Below, in pieces: positions 5,560 to 9,423 of a DNA stretch of 9,423 nucleotides. The notes under the pieces are model-generated. The model did not search any database. It was not told the DNA's origin and saw only the letters and a program-made list of their open reading frames with translations. The stretch comes from JBEEPE01 sp964489645 (GTDB taxonomy: Bacteria; Verrucomicrobiota; Verrucomicrobiia; Chthoniobacterales; Chthoniobacteraceae): the NCBI GenBank assembly GCA_964489645.1, contig CAZAZT010000141.1, forward strand, positions 1 through 9,423, in the 5' to 3' direction. The position numbers and the translations under genes are program-made. Each line of letters starts with the position of its first letter. Position 1 is the first letter of the stretch.

Positions 5560-7773
5560 ATGCAGAAATACGAACGCAGCGAGCGAGTGATCCTGGCACG
5601 ATGGGGAGTGGCCATAGTCTGGTTGATGGCGTGTTGGGTTGGAGCGGAAGCGGCACCGGTCAGTTTTCGGCGGGATGTGATGCCAGTGTTCTTTCGTGCG
5701 AACTGCAACTCAGGAGGATGTCATGGAGCGGCGGTGGGAAAGGATGGATTTCGGCTATCCCTGTTCGGTTATGACCCTGAAGGTGACCATTTCCGGCTGA
5801 CGCAGCAGATGGTCTCTCGAAGGATCGACCGAGCGCAGCCTGAAAGCAGTTTGTTGCTGATGAAGGCGACTCAGGAGGTTCCGCACACGGGGGGTAAGCT
5901 CTTTGATAAGGGGTCAGCTTTTTACAAGACGCTGTTGGATTGGATCCGCGAGGGCGCGACGGATGATGGGGATCAGGTGCCGGTGGTGACATCCGTCGTG
6001 GTGGAGCCACGGATCATGCGGTTCGCGGATGCGGTGCGGACTGGAAAAGTGCGTGTTGTTGCGACGTATTCCGATGGTGAGAAGAGAGATGTGACGACCC
6101 TGTGCCTGTTCATGACGAACAACAAGACGGTGGCTGACATCGGGGAGGATGGGACAGTGCGGGTGGGATCGCATGGGGCGACGCATGTTTTCGCGCGATT
6201 CAACAAGTTCACGGAGGGAGTGGAAGTGGTTGCGCTCCCTGTGGCTGACAGTTTTGAGTGGCCGGCGAGCGTGCAGTCGCGAGGGCCGTTGGATGAACGC
6301 GTCTTCGAGCGGTTGCGGGAACTACGTATCCAGCCCTCTCATGAGTGTACGGATGCTGAGTTCTTGCGACGCGTCACCTTGGATCTGATCGGGGTTCCTC
6401 CTTCAGTCGATGAGTGCCGCAGGTTTTTCGCTGATAGGGGTTTGGACAAGCGCGAGCGATGGGTAGATGCATTGCTTGAGCGACCTGAATACGCGGAGGT
6501 TTGGGCGTCGGTCTGGGCTGGCTGGCTGAAGTTGTTCGGGGATACGAACAGTGGGGGTGGCACGGACCACAAGGCTGCGCTGGGATACTTCCAATGGATT
6601 GTGGACCAGTTCCGCAACAATGTTCCGCTGGACCGGTTTGTTCGTTCACAAGTGGCCGCGAGAGGGAGCACGTTCTTACAGCCTGAGACCAACCTGTACA
6701 CAATGTTGGCGAAGCCTGATCCCTCTGCGAAGGCTATTGCGCAGGATGTTGCCCAGTTATTCACAGGGATCCGGATCCAATGTGCCGAGTGTCACAATCA
6801 CCCGTTCGATCGGTGGACCATGGACGACTATTACGGTTTCGTCAGCTTTTTCACAGGGTTGCGCCGGAAGGTCGCGAGTGAGCCGCGCGAGTTTTTTGTG
6901 TACTCGGATGCCGCGGCGAAGCCGGCTGCGCACCTATTGGACGAGCGTCCGGTACCCGCGAAATTTTTGGGAGGCATTGAGCCGCAGACGGCTGGTCGCG
7001 ATCCGCGGACGGTCTTTGCTGAGTGGCTAACCTCATCGCAGAACCCTTTCTTTGCGCCGAACATGGCCAATCGCATTTGGGCCCATTTCTTTGGGCGCGG
7101 TGTGATCGATCCAGTCGATGATTTTCGTGTGACGAACCCTCCGTCAAATGGCCCTCTTCTTCAGGAGCTTGCGCGGCGTCTTGTTGATCTCGGTTTTGAC
7201 CAGAAGAGATTGATCCGAGAGATCGTGTTGAGTCGGGTGTATCAATCCAGCGCCAAGACCAGTGCAGGCAATCGATCGGACGATCGTTATTTTTCTCATG
7301 CGCCAGTCCGTCGGCTACCTGCTGCCACCGCGCTGGATGCAGTTTCCGCGGCAACGGGTGTTGAGACGCGTTTCAAGGGATTGCCATCCCATCACCGCGC
7401 GGCGCAGGTCTATGAGGGTGGCCGGCAGCGTCAGGAACCCTTCTTGATCGCGTTCGGACAGAGCGAGCGGAAGACCGTGTGCGTCTCGGATGAGTCGCGA
7501 GAGCCTGACTTTGCACAGGCGCTGCATTTGATGAATGGCGACACCGTGCTTCGTAAGATGGCGAGTAGCCGGGTGCTCGACGATTTGCAGCGGGCGAATA
7601 CCTCGCACGAGGGCATCATCACGGACCTGTATCTGCGTACGTTAGGGCGTCAGCCCGAGGAATCAGAGCTGCGACAACACAAGGAGATCCTGGGAGGTGA
7701 TCCAAAGCGTCGGGACTTCGAGCATCTTTGGTGGGCCCTTTTCAACTCAACGGAGTTCCTTTTCCAACATTGA
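5560..7773 (+). CDS. DUF1549/DUF1553 protein with N-terminal CX4CH cytochrome-like region and Big_2-type domain
   Basis: A 737-residue exported protein. The signal is at about 1-32 (VAIVWLMACWVGAEAA). Residues 34-133 form the cytochrome-like region with CNSGGCH (49-55), a CX4CH motif normal for this family, and VPHTGG, whose H109 is a possible second heme ligand. Residues 144-227 resemble a bacterial Ig-like group 2 domain (VRVVATYSDGEKRDVT). DUF1549 covers about 244-437 (RRVTLDLIGVPPS; CAECHNHPFDRW 408-419, containing a canonical CXXCH). DUF1553 covers about 484-732 (NPFFAPNMANRIWAHFFGRG, YQSSA, FAQALHLMNGD, TLGRQPEESEL). These domains are characteristic of planctomycetes and verrucomicrobia; their reaction is unknown, though heme binding suggests electron transfer. 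ATG 5560 lies 33 bases after the previous stop, behind GGAAAGGGAG (5547-5556). Architecture appears complete, with no frameshift seen. Confidence 0.93.
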   Translation: MQKYERSERVILARWGVAIVWLMACWVGAEAAPVSFRRDVMPVFFRANCNSGGCHGAAVGKDGFRLSLFGYDPEGDHFRLTQQMVSRRIDRAQPESSLLLMKATQEVPHTGGKLFDKGSAFYKTLLDWIREGATDDGDQVPVVTSVVVEPRIMRFADAVRTGKVRVVATYSDGEKRDVTTLCLFMTNNKTVADIGEDGTVRVGSHGATHVFARFNKFTEGVEVVALPVADSFEWPASVQSRGPLDERVFERLRELRIQPSHECTDAEFLRRVTLDLIGVPPSVDECRRFFADRGLDKRERWVDALLERPEYAEVWASVWAGWLKLFGDTNSGGGTDHKAALGYFQWIVDQFRNNVPLDRFVRSQVAARGSTFLQPETNLYTMLAKPDPSAKAIAQDVAQLFTGIRIQCAECHNHPFDRWTMDDYYGFVSFFTGLRRKVASEPREFFVYSDAAAKPAAHLLDERPVPAKFLGGIEPQTAGRDPRTVFAEWLTSSQNPFFAPNMANRIWAHFFGRGVIDPVDDFRVTNPPSNGPLLQELARRLVDLGFDQKRLIREIVLSRVYQSSAKTSAGNRSDDRYFSHAPVRRLPAATALDAVSAATGVETRFKGLPSHHRAAQVYEGGRQRQEPFLIAFGQSERKTVCVSDESREPDFAQALHLMNGDTVLRKMASSRVLDDLQRANTSHEGIITDLYLRTLGRQPEESELRQHKEILGGDPKRRDFEHLWWALFNSTEFLFQH

Positions 7774-7775
7774 GT

Positions 7776-9176
7776 ATGCGAGTTGCAGAGCGTTTCAGAA
7801 CCTCTCGGATGTTTTGGGTAGCAGCCTTGCTGCTGGGCTCCGTGCCATTGTGTGCGGCACCCGATGGCGGGTTTGATGGGCGAGTTCGTGAGATCTTTCG
7901 CGCGCGGTGTTTGAAATGTCACGGGGATGACGAGCAAAAGTCAGATCTGAATCTCCAGCAGTATGCGACGGCGATGAAGGGCGGGTCTGGTGGCGTGTCG
8001 ATCATCCCAGGCAAACCCAACTCCAGTCTCTTGTTCCAATCCATCATCCACGCTGAGGGTGTGGAGAAGATGCCGCCAAAGTCTGACAAGATACCGGCAG
8101 AGGAGATCGAGATCATCCGTGCGTGGATCGCGAACGGCGCTCCCGAAAGAGAAGGAGGCTCGCTGCGTGTCATGGACAAGCCGAGGCAACCGTCAAGTCG
8201 AGTGGCGGCATCGGCAGGCGCAGTGATGCCACAGGGACTGAAACCGGTCTCGTTCCCTGAGCGCAGCCATCCTGTGACCGGGTTGGCGCTCAGTCCTCAC
8301 GCTCCGCTCCTTGCTGTCGCGGGGCGGGGTGCAGTTCACCTTGGTGAACGTGATCGAGGCAGGTGGTTGGGGCAGTTGCCTTTCCACGAGGGCATTCCGT
8401 TCGTCGTGCGATTCATCGCGGACGGATCGCGTTTGATGGTCGCGGGGGGCAGTCCTGTCAGATCCGGACGCGTCGTCATTTTTGATGTGGCAGATGGGGC
8501 GCGTATCGCGGAGGTCGGGGATGAGACGGATGCAGTCATGGCGGCGGATGTCAGCCCCGATGGGAGACTGGTCGCTTTGGGGGGAAGTAGTCGCACCGTA
8601 AAAGTTTATGAGTGCAGTACGGGGAAGGAGCTGTACCGGCTTCGGAAGCACACGGATTGGATCACATCGGTTGCCTTCAGCCCGGATGGCGGATTGTTAG
8701 CAACGGGCGATCGTTCGGGGGGGCTCCATCTTTGGGAGGCGCAGACGGGGGCGACGGCGCTGAGCCTGTCTGAACATAAGGACGCGATTCACGCGCTGGA
8801 GTGGCGCGATGACGGCCGCTGGTTGGCGAGTGGCAGCGAGGACGGGTCGGTGATCGTCTGGGACGCCAAGGATGGTTGGCCGGTGGTGACAGTGAGTGGA
8901 GGGCATGCTGTCGGGCAGGGTAAACGGGAGCGAAATGGAGTGCTTGCGGTTGCGTGGTTGGCTGACGGAACGTTTTCGACGGTTGGTCGTGACCGAAGAG
9001 TGCGGTTTTGGGGTTCCCGCGGGGAGGCTCTCGCTGTCTCGGAGATGCTGGACGCGTTGCCGATCAAGCTCAGTGCCTCTGGGGCACGTGTTTATGTGGG
9101 TGACGACCTTGGCCGAATCTCCTGGGCCACCGTGGATGGCAAGCAAGTTAGGGTGGAACGGTTGGATCTCCAGTGA
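7776..9176 (+). CDS. Planctomycete cytochrome C domain fused to a WD40 beta-propeller
   Basis: A 466-residue exported protein. A basic n-region (RVAERFRTSR) and hydrophobic FWVAALLLGSVPLCAA form a signal peptide. The cytochrome domain (about 34-125) has CLKCH (45-49, canonical CXXCH), GGVSIIPGKPNSSLLF, KMPPKSDK with M99 as likely distal heme ligand, and the closing EIEIIRAWIANGAP. A linker of about 35 residues leads to WD40 repeats from about 164 to the C-terminus. I count seven blades, the clearest being AFSPDGGLLATGDRSGGLHLW (300-320 region) and ASGSEDGSVIVWD (351-363). Seven would make a closed propeller, a protein-binding platform. The start at 7776 is preferred: it is two bases after the previous stop, and the alternative ATG at 7809 would remove the basic n-region. 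No Shine-Dalgarno site is seen, so coupling is likely. It would act in the periplasm as an electron carrier or docking protein; partner unknown. Confidence 0.9.
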   Translation: MRVAERFRTSRMFWVAALLLGSVPLCAAPDGGFDGRVREIFRARCLKCHGDDEQKSDLNLQQYATAMKGGSGGVSIIPGKPNSSLLFQSIIHAEGVEKMPPKSDKIPAEEIEIIRAWIANGAPEREGGSLRVMDKPRQPSSRVAASAGAVMPQGLKPVSFPERSHPVTGLALSPHAPLLAVAGRGAVHLGERDRGRWLGQLPFHEGIPFVVRFIADGSRLMVAGGSPVRSGRVVIFDVADGARIAEVGDETDAVMAADVSPDGRLVALGGSSRTVKVYECSTGKELYRLRKHTDWITSVAFSPDGGLLATGDRSGGLHLWEAQTGATALSLSEHKDAIHALEWRDDGRWLASGSEDGSVIVWDAKDGWPVVTVSGGHAVGQGKRERNGVLAVAWLADGTFSTVGRDRRVRFWGSRGEALAVSEMLDALPIKLSASGARVYVGDDLGRISWATVDGKQVRVERLDLQ

Positions 9177-9213
9177 GTCATATCGCGGCCTGAATCGGAG
9201 TCGACGGATCAGG

Positions 9214-9261
9214 GCCCATTCATTCGATTGGCAATGAGGGCGCACTGACCGCTTTGTGCGG
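9214..9261 (+). terminator. Two weak stem-loops after the operon; termination uncertain
   Basis: GCCC (9214-9217) and TCATT (9220-9224) can pair with AATGA (9233-9237) and GGGC (9238-9241), leaving a two-base bulge and an eight-base loop. A second short hairpin, CCGC-TTTGT-GCGG, follows at 9249-9261. Neither is followed by a T-run, so this is not a standard intrinsic terminator. The pair lies 38 bases after the last stop of the tight gene run and could equally be chance. Transcription may simply continue into the next gene. Confidence 0.2.
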
Positions 9262-9305
9262 GTTATGGTCCGGTCTATGCGTTTTGCGTCCTTGTGACGT
9301 CAGCC

Positions 9306-9423
9306 ATGCAGCCCTTTTCGGAAAACAGTGCTTCGATCCTCCGTTGGACCTGCGCCTTCCTCCTGATTGCCTGTCAGCAAGCGGGTGCGGCGGTCGATTA
9401 TGCGGCGACCATCAAGCCTCTGC
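9306..9423 (+). CDS. Start of another exported planctomycete cytochrome C protein, truncated by window edge
   Basis: Only 39 codons are visible. The N-terminus has a hydrophobic stretch (TCAFLLIACQQAGAA, about 15-29) followed by VDYAATIKPL. This matches the opening of planctomycete cytochrome C domains, where DYxxxIKPI normally leads within a few residues to RCxxCH. The heme motif itself lies beyond the window. LIAC (20-23) fits a lipobox, so it may be a lipoprotein, although cleavage by ordinary signal peptidase after AGAA is also possible. The ATG at 9306 has no clear Shine-Dalgarno site; a GTG at 9294 is in frame. It sits 129 bases after the WD40 gene on the same strand. Full proteins with this opening often continue into DUF1549/DUF1553 or other domains, which cannot be judged here. 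Confidence 0.75.
   Translation, partial: MQPFSENSASILRWTCAFLLIACQQAGAAVDYAATIKPL

Noticed and set aside
9254..9281. Possible sigma-70 promoter TTGTGC-16-TATGCG in the gap before the last gene
   Set aside because: Only about three of six bases match in each box, which is not better than chance. No convincing promoter was found in 56-156 either.
9295..9302. Palindrome TGACGTCA just before the last gene, sharing TGACGT with 102-107 ahead of the sigma gene
   Set aside because: Several shared six-base words are expected between two gaps of this size; the flanks do not match and spacing to the starts differs.
1..9423. tRNA, rRNA, CRISPR, insertion sequence or phage signals
   Set aside because: No cloverleaf, regularly spaced repeats, transposase or integrase, or terminal repeats were seen; the gaps between genes are too short to hold them.

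Overview
The window looks like a piece of a chromosome from the Planctomycetota/Verrucomicrobiota (PVC) group, with Verrucomicrobiota slightly favoured. This rests on protein families typical of or largely confined to that group: an ECF sigma factor of the Rhodopirellula/Verrucomicrobium type, a Tat-type DUF1501 protein, a PPC-domain secreted protein, a DUF1549/DUF1553 protein with an N-terminal planctomycete-type cytochrome region, and a planctomycete cytochrome C domain fused to a WD40 propeller. Every gene I can support lies on the + strand. No tRNA, rRNA, insertion sequence, phage gene or CRISPR array was seen.

Layout. Bases 2-55 are the last 17 codons of a housekeeping gene, recognisable from its end (...FCIGK, stop) as the tRNA-modification GTPase MnmE. 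About 100 bases later a tight six-gene run begins: (1) ECF sigma factor, 157-687; (2) membrane-anchored putative anti-sigma factor with a sugar-binding-like ectodomain, 684-1655; (3) DUF1501 protein, 1661-3031; (4) PPC-domain secreted protein, 3028-5526; (5) heme-motif DUF1549/DUF1553 protein, 5560-7773; (6) cytochrome c-WD40 protein, 7776-9176. Junctions are -4 (ATGA overlap), +5, -4 (ATGA overlap), +33 and +2 bases, so this is very probably one translationally coupled operon. After a 129-base gap that holds only weak stem-loops, a seventh + strand gene starts at 9306 with a signal peptide and the first residues of another planctomycete cytochrome C domain. It runs off the right edge.

How the genes may work together (inference). 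The sigma factor would be held by the inner-membrane protein encoded next to it and released when the ectodomain senses an outside cue, possibly a carbohydrate. The other four products all carry export signals. Two have heme-attachment motifs, one has an alkaline-phosphatase-like metal site and one is a large beta-rich adhesion or binding protein. Together they suggest a regulated cell-envelope or periplasmic redox module. The biochemical role of the DUF1501, DUF1549 and DUF1553 families is not established to my knowledge, so this is a recognisable type of PVC cluster whose function is open. Its most unusual aspect is the dedicated sigma/anti-sigma pair at the head of the same transcript.
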